In this document: in pieces, positions 1-7,362 of the stretch
Numbering within the stretch: position 1 is the stretch's first letter
How the letters are laid out: every line of letters starts with the position of its first letter
Assembly: GCA_902490325.1 (NCBI GenBank)
Contig: CABUDJ010000052.1
Location: 1-15,067 of the forward strand
Direction of reading: 5' to 3'
DNA: 15,067 nucleotides
From: an uncultured Collinsella sp.
Lineage (GTDB): Bacteria > Actinomycetota > Coriobacteriia > Coriobacteriales > Coriobacteriaceae
The notes under the pieces: generated by a model
The model's database searches: none
Told to the model about the DNA's origin: nothing
Seen by the model: only the letters and a program-made list of their open reading frames with translations
Made by a program: the position numbers and the translations under genes

Positions 1-2984
1 AGGTCTCTGCCACGTGCTCCGTCGTCGGCACCGACGCCAAGGGCGCCCAGCAGACCTGGGCCGCCGCGCAGCGGATCACGCTGAAGGAGGGCTCGACCGC
101 GGCCGACCTCTCCGAGCAGCTCTTCAAGCAGGCCGGCCTGACCACCGATTATGATCCCAACGGCACCTGGGGCTGGGCGCTCAACACGATCACGTCGCCC
201 TTCGATAAGGACCGCAAGCTCGGCTACGACTCGGCGACCGGCGCGTACTGGCAGCTGTTCGTCAACGGCAGCGCCTCCGAGGTCGGCGCGGGCGGCTACA
301 CGCTCAAGGACGGCGACTCCGTCGTCTGGTGCTACTCGAAGTACGGCGACCCCGCACCCGCCAATCAGATTTCCGTTAGCTGCACCGTTATCGGCCAGGA
401 CACCTCGGGTGCTCAGCAGACATGGGCGCAGCCCACGACAGCTTTGGTGGAAGAGGGCGCGACCGCTGCTGATCTTTCCGAGCAGGCCTTTAAAAAGGCT
501 GGCATTGGCGCCAAAACGGGGAAAGGCACGTACGGCTGGTATCTCGAGTCGCTGACTTCACCGTTCAACAAGACCGTGACGCTTTCGAGCGAGAAAGTTA
601 ACGAAAACACTTGGAAATTCTGGCAGTTCTTCGTTAACGGTCAGGCGGCCAATGTCGGCGCGGGCAATTACACACTCAAGGCCGGGGACAAGGTTACCTG
701 GGTCTATGGCTTTGATGGAACCATGCCCGGCCAGGTTTCCGTTTCAATGGAGATCATCGGTAAGAAGGATGAGAAGGCGCAGCGCTGGACCGATCCTTCG
801 ACGCAGGTGTTTGTCGAGGGCACGACGATCAAGGACGCTTCCGCTGCCTACTTCGATGCCATTGGCATTGAGTCCAAGATGTACGACCAATTTGGTTATT
901 GGGGTGTTCATAGTCTTGTCTCCCCGCTTGATGGCACCGAGCTGTCGGGTGCATGGTCGTTCTTTGTCAACGGCGTTCCCGGGCCTCAGCTCGATAGCGA
1001 TTACGTGCTCAAGTCGGGCGACAAAATCGTCTGGGCTTACGCCCCTGGCGACACCGTTCCTAATCCCGATGAAGTCGTAGTCGATCCGAGCGCTTCGCGC
1101 CCGACCGATTGGAAAGCCGACTGGAGTGGCAATTCCAATGCGGTGGTCAAGAACGTGTCCACACCTACGGGCGCGCTGGTAAGCTCTTGGACGTTCGATT
1201 GGAGGGCCTACTCGGGCGCCACGTATCCCAATGCGAGCGAGCCTATTGTCGTGAACGGCAACGTTTACCTTGCCGTGAACAAGCGTTTGCTTAAGATCGA
1301 CGCCGAGTCGGGCAAGGTGCTTGCCGAGTCGAACCTTCAGACTGCGATTGGCTACACCACGCGTCCGATTTATACGAAAGGCTTGGTCATCGTCCCGCTT
1401 GACGGCGGTGCGGTCCAGGCTCTGACGGCCGATACGCTGACGACGGTTTGGGTCACTGACTCTGTGAGCAAATCTGCCCAGTCAAATTCCCAGTTGACGG
1501 TCGATGGCAACTATCTCTACGTTGGCACCGTTGATGTCGACTATGGAACGAGTACGTACAATAACGGTCATCTGACGCGTATTAATATACTGACCGGCGC
1601 TGTTTCTTGGCAGCATGTTAATGCTGATGAGGGCTACTACTGGACGAGCGCTACAGTGGGCGACGGCTATATTCTGGTTCCGACGAGTGCAGGTACCGTT
1701 GAGATGCTGAGCAAGTCGACGGGTGATGTGCTCGGCAGCGTTTCGGTTGGTGCCATCGTCAACTCCGGCTGTGTACTGTCCAAAGACGGCAAGCATGCCT
1801 ATGTGATCTCGCGTGACGGCAAGCTCCACGTGCTGGCACTGTCGGACGCAAACGCAAGGGCCTCTTCGCGCATTTCCGAAGAACGCGTCATCGATCTTGG
1901 TCTTACGGGTTGTGCCTGCATGCCCACGCTGTATGGCAATAAGCTGATTGTCGGTGGCGAGGTTTCTGGCGGTTCGGCGCTGGCGATTGTCGACCTTGAT
2001 AATGACTTTGCTACGACGTTGGTTTCGTCTGCCGATGGCTCCGTGCTTCCTGCCGGTGGCATCAAGGGCGCACCGCTCGTGAGTGTCCAGGCGGATGACA
2101 CGTACGTTTATTTCACTGTCAACTATGGTGCGACTTCCGACTATGTGAACTACACCTCGGGCGGTGGCGTGTATCGCTACAAGATGGGTGACGCACAGGC
2201 GACCGGTGCGTTTAGCGCAGCGGGACACAACAATTACTGTGACTCGCCAATTGCCTGCGATGCCAAGGGTAACCTCTACTACATCAACGATTCCGGCACG
2301 CTTTTCAAGCTGAGTGGTGGCGTTAAGGTCTCGTTTGAGACTGGCGAGGGTTCTAAGGTCGACTTCCAGACTACGGCCGACGGCAAGCTGGTCAAGCCGG
2401 CCGATCCGACGCGCGATGGCTACACTTTCGGCGGTTGGTATACCGATGAGACTTGCACGCAGGCGTATGACTTCAGTACGCCGGTGACGGCCGATCTGAC
2501 GCTGTATGCCAAGTGGACCAAGAATGCCGTTAACCCTGGCGGCAATGGCGGTTCTGGCACTAATGGTGGCAACGGTGGCGCTGGCAACGGTTCCGGTGCT
2601 GGCACGGGCACGGGTTCCGGCTCCGGCACGAAGGGCCAGCAGGCCGGCGGCGCTGTCGCCCCGGGTCATAAGCCGACGACCAAGACGACGGTGTCGACCA
2701 AGACCGAGACCAAGGACAACAAGTCCGACAAGAAGGACTCCGATAAGTCCGACAAGAAGGACGAGAAGAAGTCTGACAAGAAGTCTGACAAGAAGGACAG
2801 CAAGTCCGACAAGAAGTCCGATTCCAAGTCCGATACGGGTGCTGCTTCCACGACTACTGCTAAGAAGTCCTCTAGTGCCTCCGAGCAGGAGACTGGCACC
2901 AACCCACTCGCCATCGTTGGCGTTGCCGCCGGCGTCATCGGTCTCGCCATCGTCGGTGTGTTCGTGTTCACCAAACGTCGGTAG
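1..2984 (+). CDS. Cell-surface protein with DUF4430 repeats, beta-propeller, InlB-type repeat and C-terminal anchor (5' partial)
   Basis: The reading frame is open from base 3, so the start and any signal peptide lie outside the window. Domains in order: DUF4430-like repeat 1 (about 3-360), repeat 2 (372-750) and repeat 3 (741-1060), each with a tryptophan-rich FFVNG or LFVNG turn and a closing GDxVxW motif; a PQQ/WD40-like beta-propeller (about 1100-2320) with repeated strands such as VYLAVNKRLLKIDAESG; an InlB-type B-repeat (about 2330-2520) with DGYTFGGWYTD and LTLYAKW; a Gly/Ser/Thr linker; a Lys/Ser/Asp stalk (2700-2840); a hydrophobic span (about 2904-2970) and a KRR tail. It is therefore probably an exported, membrane- or wall-anchored protein. 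DUF4430 resembles the cobalamin-contacting C-terminal domain of transcobalamin and intrinsic factor, so ligand capture is possible, but the ligand is unknown. The next gene follows directly, suggesting an operon. Codon choice changes sharply near 360-372. Confidence 0.9.
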   Translation, partial: VSATCSVVGTDAKGAQQTWAAAQRITLKEGSTAADLSEQLFKQAGLTTDYDPNGTWGWALNTITSPFDKDRKLGYDSATGAYWQLFVNGSASEVGAGGYTLKDGDSVVWCYSKYGDPAPANQISVSCTVIGQDTSGAQQTWAQPTTALVEEGATAADLSEQAFKKAGIGAKTGKGTYGWYLESLTSPFNKTVTLSSEKVNENTWKFWQFFVNGQAANVGAGNYTLKAGDKVTWVYGFDGTMPGQVSVSMEIIGKKDEKAQRWTDPSTQVFVEGTTIKDASAAYFDAIGIESKMYDQFGYWGVHSLVSPLDGTELSGAWSFFVNGVPGPQLDSDYVLKSGDKIVWAYAPGDTVPNPDEVVVDPSASRPTDWKADWSGNSNAVVKNVSTPTGALVSSWTFDWRAYSGATYPNASEPIVVNGNVYLAVNKRLLKIDAESGKVLAESNLQTAIGYTTRPIYTKGLVIVPLDGGAVQALTADTLTTVWVTDSVSKSAQSNSQLTVDGNYLYVGTVDVDYGTSTYNNGHLTRINILTGAVSWQHVNADEGYYWTSATVGDGYILVPTSAGTVEMLSKSTGDVLGSVSVGAIVNSGCVLSKDGKHAYVISRDGKLHVLALSDANARASSRISEERVIDLGLTGCACMPTLYGNKLIVGGEVSGGSALAIVDLDNDFATTLVSSADGSVLPAGGIKGAPLVSVQADDTYVYFTVNYGATSDYVNYTSGGGVYRYKMGDAQATGAFSAAGHNNYCDSPIACDAKGNLYYINDSGTLFKLSGGVKVSFETGEGSKVDFQTTADGKLVKPADPTRDGYTFGGWYTDETCTQAYDFSTPVTADLTLYAKWTKNAVNPGGNGGSGTNGGNGGAGNGSGAGTGTGSGSGTKGQQAGGAVAPGHKPTTKTTVSTKTETKDNKSDKKDSDKSDKKDEKKSDKKSDKKDSKSDKKSDSKSDTGAASTTTAKKSSSASEQETGTNPLAIVGVAAGVIGLAIVGVFVFTKRR
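2721..2820 (+). repeat. Imperfect Lys/Ser/Asp-coding tandem repeats in the stalk
   Basis: Near-identical 12-15-nt units of the form AAGTCYGACAAGAAG begin at 2721, 2745, 2769, 2781 and 2802. They encode SDKK-type motifs forming the charged stalk before the membrane anchor. Such runs can gain or lose units by slippage, so stalk length may vary between strains (inference). Confidence 0.8.
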
Positions 2985-2993
2985 GTGAGGGCT

Positions 2994-3896
2994 GTGTCCA
3001 ATAAATCCAAGGACGCTGACCCCAAGCAACCAGATTCCTCGTTTATCCAGCTTGACGATGCAAAGCAAAAGGACGCCGCTTCGGCGGCGTCCGCCCCTCG
3101 ACGGAAGGCGCTCCTTGGCGTTCTGACTGCCGCGTGCACCATTCTGATCGTCGTCTCGCTGGGCTTCGTCCATCCTTCCGAGAGCGGCGCCTGGTCCATT
3201 GACTGGATCGTTCAGACCGTGACGGGGGAGAGCGTCGTCGCCAAGGACACCAAGGGGTCTGGCTCGTCTGCCGCTTCGGGCGAGGCTAGTTCCAAGGATT
3301 CCAAATCTTCGAATGATGCAAAAGACGAGCCCAAGGGTTCGAACGACGCCAAGGACGATTCCGAGTCTTCAAACAAGGAATCGGACAAAAACTCGGATAG
3401 CAAGAAGTCCGAGGACCGGGGCGGCAAGAAGTCTGGCGATAAATCCGCTGCCCAAAATACGGGAGCCGGTGATACTTCCAATGCGTCTGGCGGTGCTTCT
3501 TCGGGCGGTGGCCAGTCGTCTGATGGAGCCTCATCCTCTAATGGTGGAAACGTCTCCTCGGGCAGCCAAAGCGGCTCACAGGAGTCCAACTACGTTACGG
3601 TGACGGTTTCGGTCACATCGAGCGCTGTGGGCAATCCCGTGTCCTCTGGCGGCACCTTTACCTTTAACGAAGGCGCCACCGTTTACGATGCCCTGTGCGC
3701 GCTGGGCCTTTCTGTCAACGCACACGGCTCATCGTACGGCACGTATGTTTCTGCGATTGGTGGTTTGGCCGAGAAACAGTACGGCGGCACGAGCGGCTGG
3801 ATGTACTCCGTCAACGGCACAACGCCCATGACGGCCTGCAGCAACTACGTTCTCTCCAACGGCGACAACGTCGTTTGGTATTACGTAACGGGCTAG
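2994..3896 (+). CDS. Membrane-anchored DUF4430 domain protein
   Basis: A 300-residue protein. The frame is open from GTG 2985, right after the upstream stop, but GTG 2994 is preferred because AGGTGA (2983-2988) lies 5 nt before it as a ribosome binding site. Residues about 35-60 form one hydrophobic segment after an RRK cluster, fitting an uncleaved N-terminal signal anchor with the rest outside the cell. Residues about 80-200 are a low-complexity Ser/Asp/Lys/Gly stalk. The last 100 residues are a DUF4430 domain, with FNEGATVYDAL, GTSGWMYSVNG and a closing GDNVVWYYV. The same domain occurs three times in the gene before it, and the tight spacing suggests translational coupling. The two products may share a ligand or form a complex at the surface (inference). 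A strong terminator follows the stop codon. Confidence 0.88.
   Translation: MSNKSKDADPKQPDSSFIQLDDAKQKDAASAASAPRRKALLGVLTAACTILIVVSLGFVHPSESGAWSIDWIVQTVTGESVVAKDTKGSGSSAASGEASSKDSKSSNDAKDEPKGSNDAKDDSESSNKESDKNSDSKKSEDRGGKKSGDKSAAQNTGAGDTSNASGGASSGGGQSSDGASSSNGGNVSSGSQSGSQESNYVTVTVSVTSSAVGNPVSSGGTFTFNEGATVYDALCALGLSVNAHGSSYGTYVSAIGGLAEKQYGGTSGWMYSVNGTTPMTACSNYVLSNGDNVVWYYVTG
3071..3092 (+). other. Strong intragenic hairpin with UUCG tetraloop
   Basis: GGACGCCGC and GCGGCGTCC pair perfectly over 9 bp and enclose TTCG, giving the very stable C(UUCG)G loop in the mRNA. It lies about 78 nt into the second DUF4430 gene. No U-tract follows, so it is not a standard terminator. It may slow ribosomes, affect mRNA processing, or simply reflect Ala/Ser codons. 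Confidence 0.6.
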
Positions 3897-3918
3897 AGGC
3901 CTCGACATAGCGCGCCAG

Positions 3919-3956
3919 ACGGGCGGTTCGGACAAACATCCGGGCCGCCCGTTTTT
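3919..3956 (+). terminator. Rho-independent terminator of the DUF4430 operon
   Basis: ACGGGCGG (3919-3926) pairs with CCGCCCGT (3945-3952), with a further CGGA/TCCG pairing inside, and is followed by TTTTT. It lies 22 nt after the stop codon of the second surface-protein gene. Confidence 0.9.
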
Positions 3957-3995
3957 CAAGTGAATGGGACTGGGTCGCCGGGTCTTTCGGCAAAC

Positions 3996-4030
3996 AAAAA
4001 AACCGGTTGGAATGGGAATTCCAACCGGTT
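3996..4030 (-). terminator. Rho-independent terminator of the minus-strand gtrA genes
   Basis: AACCGGTTGGAAT (4001-4013) and ATTCCAACCGGTT (4018-4030) form a perfect 13-bp stem with a 4-nt loop. On the minus strand it is followed by a run of seven T (3996-4002). It lies 26 nt beyond the stop of the first GtrA-like gene and faces the plus-strand terminator, insulating two convergent operons. Confidence 0.92.
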
Positions 4031-4056
4031 ATACATTCAAGCAAATAGTGAATCGA

Positions 4057-4464
4057 CTACGACCGTGCGCCCTCGAGGAAGAAGCGGCGGCTGAAGTAGT
4101 TGTACCAGGTGACGAGGAACGTGGCGATGGCCTTCATGGCCTGGTAGCCGATGCTCAAAAACGTGACGCCCACAAACATGTACAGGTCGTTGAGGCCCAG
4201 GCCGATTACCGACAGGATGGTGAAGATCGTGAACTCGCGCTTGCGGCTCATGCCCTCGCGATGGTCGAACACGTACTTCATGCTGAGCCAGTAGTTGACC
4301 ACGACGGACGTGGTAAACGAGACCGTGGTGCTCATCAAAAAGTCGAGGTGAAACAGCTCGACGAGCGCAATGAGCATACCCCAGTCGATGCCAAAGGAGA
4401 TAAGACCCACGACAGCGAACTTGAGGAACTGCTTGGTATGAGGTTGTGCCAGTGCCTTGCGCAC
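4057..4464 (-). CDS. GtrA family membrane protein (copy 1)
   Basis: 135 residues, the usual length for the GtrA family, with four predicted membrane segments: about residues 13-32, 37-60, 79-98 and 104-126. Family features include FLKFAVVGLISFGIDW near the N-terminus, NYWLSMKYVF in the middle and the C-terminal RRFFLEG. GtrA-like proteins are thought to move polyprenyl-phosphate-linked sugars across the membrane, or otherwise serve cell-surface polysaccharide synthesis. The start is GTG 4464; its first residues align with those of the neighbouring paralogue, but the ribosome binding site is weak. No glycosyltransferase is seen nearby, so the partner enzyme is unknown. It is separated from copy 2 by 218 nt and could have its own promoter. 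Confidence 0.9.
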   Translation of the reverse strand: MRKALAQPHTKQFLKFAVVGLISFGIDWGMLIALVELFHLDFLMSTTVSFTTSVVVNYWLSMKYVFDHREGMSRKREFTIFTILSVIGLGLNDLYMFVGVTFLSIGYQAMKAIATFLVTWYNYFSRRFFLEGARS

Positions 4465-4682
4465 GTAATCACATCCAATGCGTTGATGAATCGAGCAGAG
4501 GATACTTTAGAGCTTTTGCAAGGGAAACGTAAGGTCCTTGCCAAGAACTATACGAACTCGCCAAATTTTCAAGAGCTAATCCGCAAACGTTGCAAATCTT
4601 CCCGTAAACGAGCAAAGCCCACGAACAACACAGCGCTCGACGTGCGTCATCCGTGGGCATCGTAAAGCTGTAAGGTTGCGAG
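4465..4682. other. AT-richer spacer between the two gtrA genes
   Basis: There is no convincing gene here. A candidate minus-strand -10 box TATAGT lies at 4547-4552 with no good -35. GCCCACG (4617-4623) and CGTGGGC (4652-4658) can form a long-looped hairpin, which on the minus strand is followed by TTT and could weakly terminate transcription from gtrA copy 2. Both sites are low confidence. Confidence 0.35.
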
Positions 4683-5078
4683 TTACTTGGTCTCGTCGCC
4701 TTCCAGGAAGATCTTTCGGGTCACAAAGTTGTAGACCATGACAAGCGCGGTGGCGCAAATCTTGGCGATATTGGCCTCGAGCCCCAGGCCGGCGTTGAGT
4801 GTCAACACGATACCGTCGTTGAGTGCCAGGCCGATCACGGACAGCACGACAAAGATGATGAACTCGCGGCGGCGGCTTATGCCTTCCTTGTGCGCAAACA
4901 CGTACTTCATGCTTGCGAGGTAGTTAAAGATGAGCGAGACGATAAAGCCGCTGGTATTGGCGATTAGGATGTTGAGGCCCAGACCGTAGTGGAGCAGATT
5001 CATAATGCCAAAGTCGATGACCGTGGCAATGACACCGACGACGCCAAATTTCATAATCTGCGCAAGGAGCTTTTGCAT
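4683..5078 (-). CDS. GtrA family membrane protein (copy 2)
   Basis: 131 residues from ATG 5078. A longer frame from TTG 5141 exists, but ATG 5078 is preferred: AAGGCAGG lies just upstream, MQKLLAQ aligns with MRKALAQ of copy 1, and the extra N-terminal stretch overlaps strong hairpins. Four membrane segments are predicted. Shared family features are IMKFGVVGVIATVIDFGI, FNYLASMKYVFAHKEGISRRREF, VLSVIGLALND and RKIFLEG. The two copies are clearly related, with matched MKYVF and LSVIGL motifs, and look like an old tandem duplication. The likely role is transport or handling of lipid-linked sugars for the cell envelope, inferred from the family. It lies downstream of the broken fbp gene on the same strand. 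Confidence 0.9.
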   Translation of the reverse strand: MQKLLAQIMKFGVVGVIATVIDFGIMNLLHYGLGLNILIANTSGFIVSLIFNYLASMKYVFAHKEGISRRREFIIFVVLSVIGLALNDGIVLTLNAGLGLEANIAKICATALVMVYNFVTRKIFLEGDETK

Positions 5079-5095
5079 GGTACCTGCCTTAAGCT

Positions 5096-5150
5096 GGCGC
5101 CGAAGCGCCGCGGGGATGACAAACTTAGCAAGTTTAGCCAATCCCCGCGG
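5096..5150 (-). promoter_or_regulatory. Double hairpin in the leader of gtrA copy 2
   Basis: CCGCGGGGAT and ATCCCCGCGG (5108-5117 and 5141-5150) form a 10-bp stem with an inner AAACTT/AAGTTT stem (5121-5126, 5130-5135). Next to it on the minus strand, GGCGC-TTCG-GCGCC (5096-5109) forms a UUCG-capped hairpin that shares 2 nt with the first stem. No T-run follows. The structure lies between the fbp stop and the gtrA start, and could be an attenuator, an RNA processing or stability site, or an anti-terminator pair. Confidence 0.6.
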
Positions 5151-5156
5151 GTGGTG

Positions 5157-7042
5157 CTAGGCGCGCTCCTCGATAGCACCGTTTCTATATGCATCGAGCA
5201 GCTGGCGCAGGTCCTGGATCTGGCTGCGAATCTTGGCGCCAGTATCGGTGTCGCTCACCATGCGGCGACGGTCTGCTTGGTCAAAACGGTTGGTCTCGCT
5301 CTCGATGTCCACGTTGCGCGTGAGTGCCTCGGCAACCGTCGTAAAGGCCCGGTGCGACTTGAGGCGGCAGCCGCGCGAGCTCGAGATGAGCGTATAGCCG
5401 GCGATGCCCGTCTTGGGATGGTAAGCGCGGCAGAAGCCGCCATCGATGACCAGTAGCTTGCCCTCGGCGCGGATGGGCTGCTCACCCTTGGTGGTTTTAA
5501 CGGGCGTGTGGCCGTTGATGATGTGGCCGGTCGGCGAGCATGCCATGGCCGCGACGCCAAACTCGCGCATGATATCATCGCAGACCGAGGGCGACTTGGT
5601 AAGCGTAAAGTACGGGTCCATCGGCTCGACCCAGGTGCTCTTATCGGCGATATAGGCGCGCTCAAAGGTACGCACCAGGCGTCCGCTGGCGGGTGAATTG
5701 AAGCCAATCCACAGGTACCACATCCAGTCGAGGGCATCGCGGTCGCCCACGCGCCACGCGCGGCGGGCGATGTGGTCGCAAAAATCGAGATAATCGCGGC
5801 CAGCGTGCCAGGTGCCCAGGCAGTTCATGCTGCTGAAGGTGCCGTCTTCGTTGAGTGGAACGCAGCCGTGGAAGAGCAGGTTGCCGTTGGCGACCTTGTA
5901 CATCGAGCCATGGGTGTAGAGGAAATCGATATGGCGATGCAGGTGATCGGCGGTGACAAACTCGGACACGAGCTTGTCGATGATGTGCTGCTCCTGAGAC
6001 GTGAGCGTGTAGGGGTCCGCCGGGTCGACGGTGGGGAAGTCGTTGGTCGTGAGCGGCCACACGCTGCCGTCGGCGAGCGTGACCGTGCCGGTGTCGTGGT
6101 CGATCTTGTCGAGTAACAGGCGGTCGGTCATATCGAACTCGGGGTGGCGCTGGATAATCTGGCCCTCGAGCTTAAAGAGCAGCACGTTGATGGCCTTGAT
6201 CAGCGGGGTGATGGACTCACCGGCGGTGTAGGTGGCATCGGCAAAGGCGACAAGCTCACGCAGCGAGATGCCGTAGTCGTTCTCCAGGATCTCGTAGTTG
6301 TCGTAGCGTAGGTTGTTGCGCAACACCGTGGCGATGCAGGCGGGCTCACCGGCCAGACCGCCAGCGCCGACGACTTTTAGGTGAGCAGACGGTCCATAAT
6401 CTTGGCCGCGCCGCCGCCGCGGTCGAAGATGTCGCCCACCAGGTGCAGGTGGTCGACGGCCAGGCGCTTGATGAGCGAGGCGAGCGACTCGATAAAGTCG
6501 TCGGCGCTGGCGGTCTCCAGGATGGACTCCACGATGCGCTCGTGATAGCGCACGCGATAGTTGTTCTCGTCCGGGTGCGTGTGCAACAACTCGTCGATGA
6601 TATAGGCGTAGTCGCGCGGGATGGCCTTACGCACCTTGGAGCGCGTGTAGCGGCTTGAAAGTGAGCGAGCGACCATGATGAGCTGGTCAAGCATCGTCTT
6701 GTACCAAGTTGGCGAGTCCTCGCGCTGGCTGCGGACCAGGTCGATCTTCTCGCGCGGGTAGTAGATGAGCGTGCACAGCTCGCCCTTTTCGTCAAAGGAG
6801 AGCGTGTCGCCAAAAATTTCGTCGACATGCTCGCGCACGACGCCCGAGCAGTTGTTGAGGATGTGCATAAAGGCTTCGTACTCGCCATGCACGTCGCTCA
6901 TAAAATGCTCGGTGCCCTTGGGTAGGTTGAGGATGGCCGAGAGGTTGATAATTTCGGTAAACGCGGATTGTTCGGTGGGGAACTGTCTCGACAGCAGGCG
7001 CAGATACTTGAAGTCTTGCGGGTTGCGATCGAATGCGACCAT
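5157..7042 (-). pseudogene. fbp: Class III fructose-1,6-bisphosphatase, disrupted
   Basis: The intact enzyme hydrolyses fructose-1,6-bisphosphate in gluconeogenesis and has a calcineurin-like two-metal site. The start is ATG 7042, with GGAAGG 6 nt before it. The first 221 codons carry the family motifs SDVHGEYEAF (D50, H52) and LVGDIFDRG (203-209), and then hit TAA at 6377-6379. Similarity resumes in a different frame near 6352 with AGEPACIATVLRNNLRYDNYE and runs to the stop at 5157, including INGHTPVK and the DGGF region. About 20 residues are missing between the parts, including the QWGNHD metal-binding motif. The gap holds a 23-nt inverted copy of 6494-6516. Without GNHD the product should be inactive even if the frame were restored. 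A misassembly is the alternative to a true pseudogene. Confidence 0.9.
6355..6516. repeat. 23-nt perfect inverted repeat at the fbp break
   Basis: The bases 6355-6377 are the exact reverse complement of 6494-6516, with 116 nt between. The right copy is the native coding sequence (codons for ETASADDF on the minus strand). The left copy lies exactly where the GNHD segment should be. The match stops abruptly at both ends. Confidence 0.95.
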
Positions 7043-7069
7043 GAAACACCTTCCGATGGGGCTGGTAAA

Positions 7070-7099
7070 ACTGATAAACAGCGTCAAACGTTTATCAGT
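7070..7099. promoter_or_regulatory. Candidate operator upstream of fbp
   Basis: ACTGATAAAC (7070-7079) and GTTTATCAGT (7090-7099) are perfect inverted half-sites separated by 10 nt. The centre-to-centre spacing is 20 bp, about two helical turns, as is typical for a dimeric regulator. The site is 28-57 nt before the fbp start. A hairpin in the fbp leader is the other reading. Confidence 0.5.
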
Positions 7100-7325
7100 A
7101 TGCGCCGCTTTTGTTTCGATTTTGCGCCGGCGGCTGAATTGTCGGCTGAACGGTTTGGTAAATCGATTTAGTTGAGGTGGATATGGCGGTTGAGTGGAGA
7201 CGACAGAAGGTGTTTTCTCAGATATTTATGCGTGGGGCCGGTGGAGACGATGGTGGTAAAGATGTTCGCTATTTTTGGTTCGATTTGGTAAATAGTGGAC
7301 ATATGTACCGTATGTAGGCTCACTG

Positions 7326-7334
7326 TGCGATAAT
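7326..7334 (+). promoter_or_regulatory. Extended -10 promoter of degV
   Basis: TGC followed by GATAAT makes an extended -10 element, with transcription expected to begin near 7341. No clear -35 is seen. The 11-nt sequence TGTGCGATAAT recurs exactly upstream of metG. An ACATA/TATGT palindrome (7299-7315) overlaps the -35 zone. Confidence 0.5.
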
Positions 7335-7362
7335 TTGCGCAGCAATGAGTAAGGAGCCTCAT

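Larger units (their letters stand above)
7043..7362. other. Divergent intergenic region between fbp and degV
   Basis: A 320-nt stretch with no gene. It holds the fbp ribosome binding site, a 10-bp inverted repeat (7070-7099), a short direct repeat CGGCTGAA (7131-7138, 7143-7150), ACATA/TATGT half-sites (7299-7315) and a degV promoter candidate (7326-7334). The middle part (7160-7290) shows nothing I can name. Confidence 0.6.

Noticed and set aside
1482..3173. Long minus-strand open frame of 563 codons opposite the surface genes
   Set aside because: Low-complexity Arg/Leu/Gly-rich translation lies antisense to a clearly domain-structured gene. It is a high-GC shadow.
3964..4665. Plus-strand open frame of 233 codons over gtrA copy 1
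   Set aside because: It begins across the terminator hairpins and runs antisense to a GtrA gene. No domain is visible.
6377..6379. Programmed ribosomal frameshift in fbp
   Set aside because: A shift would not supply the missing catalytic residues, and the sequence at the junction is a foreign inverted copy rather than a slippery site with the family sequence continuing.
6355..6516. Invertible DNA switch (inverton) turning fbp on and off
   Set aside because: The segment between the repeats already reads in the correct orientation (it holds GDIFDRG). Flipping it gives an immediate stop codon and does not restore the missing GNHD motif.
7299..7315. ACATA/TATGT palindrome as a firm operator for degV
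   Set aside because: The half-sites are only 5 nt and AT-rich, too weak for a separate claim.
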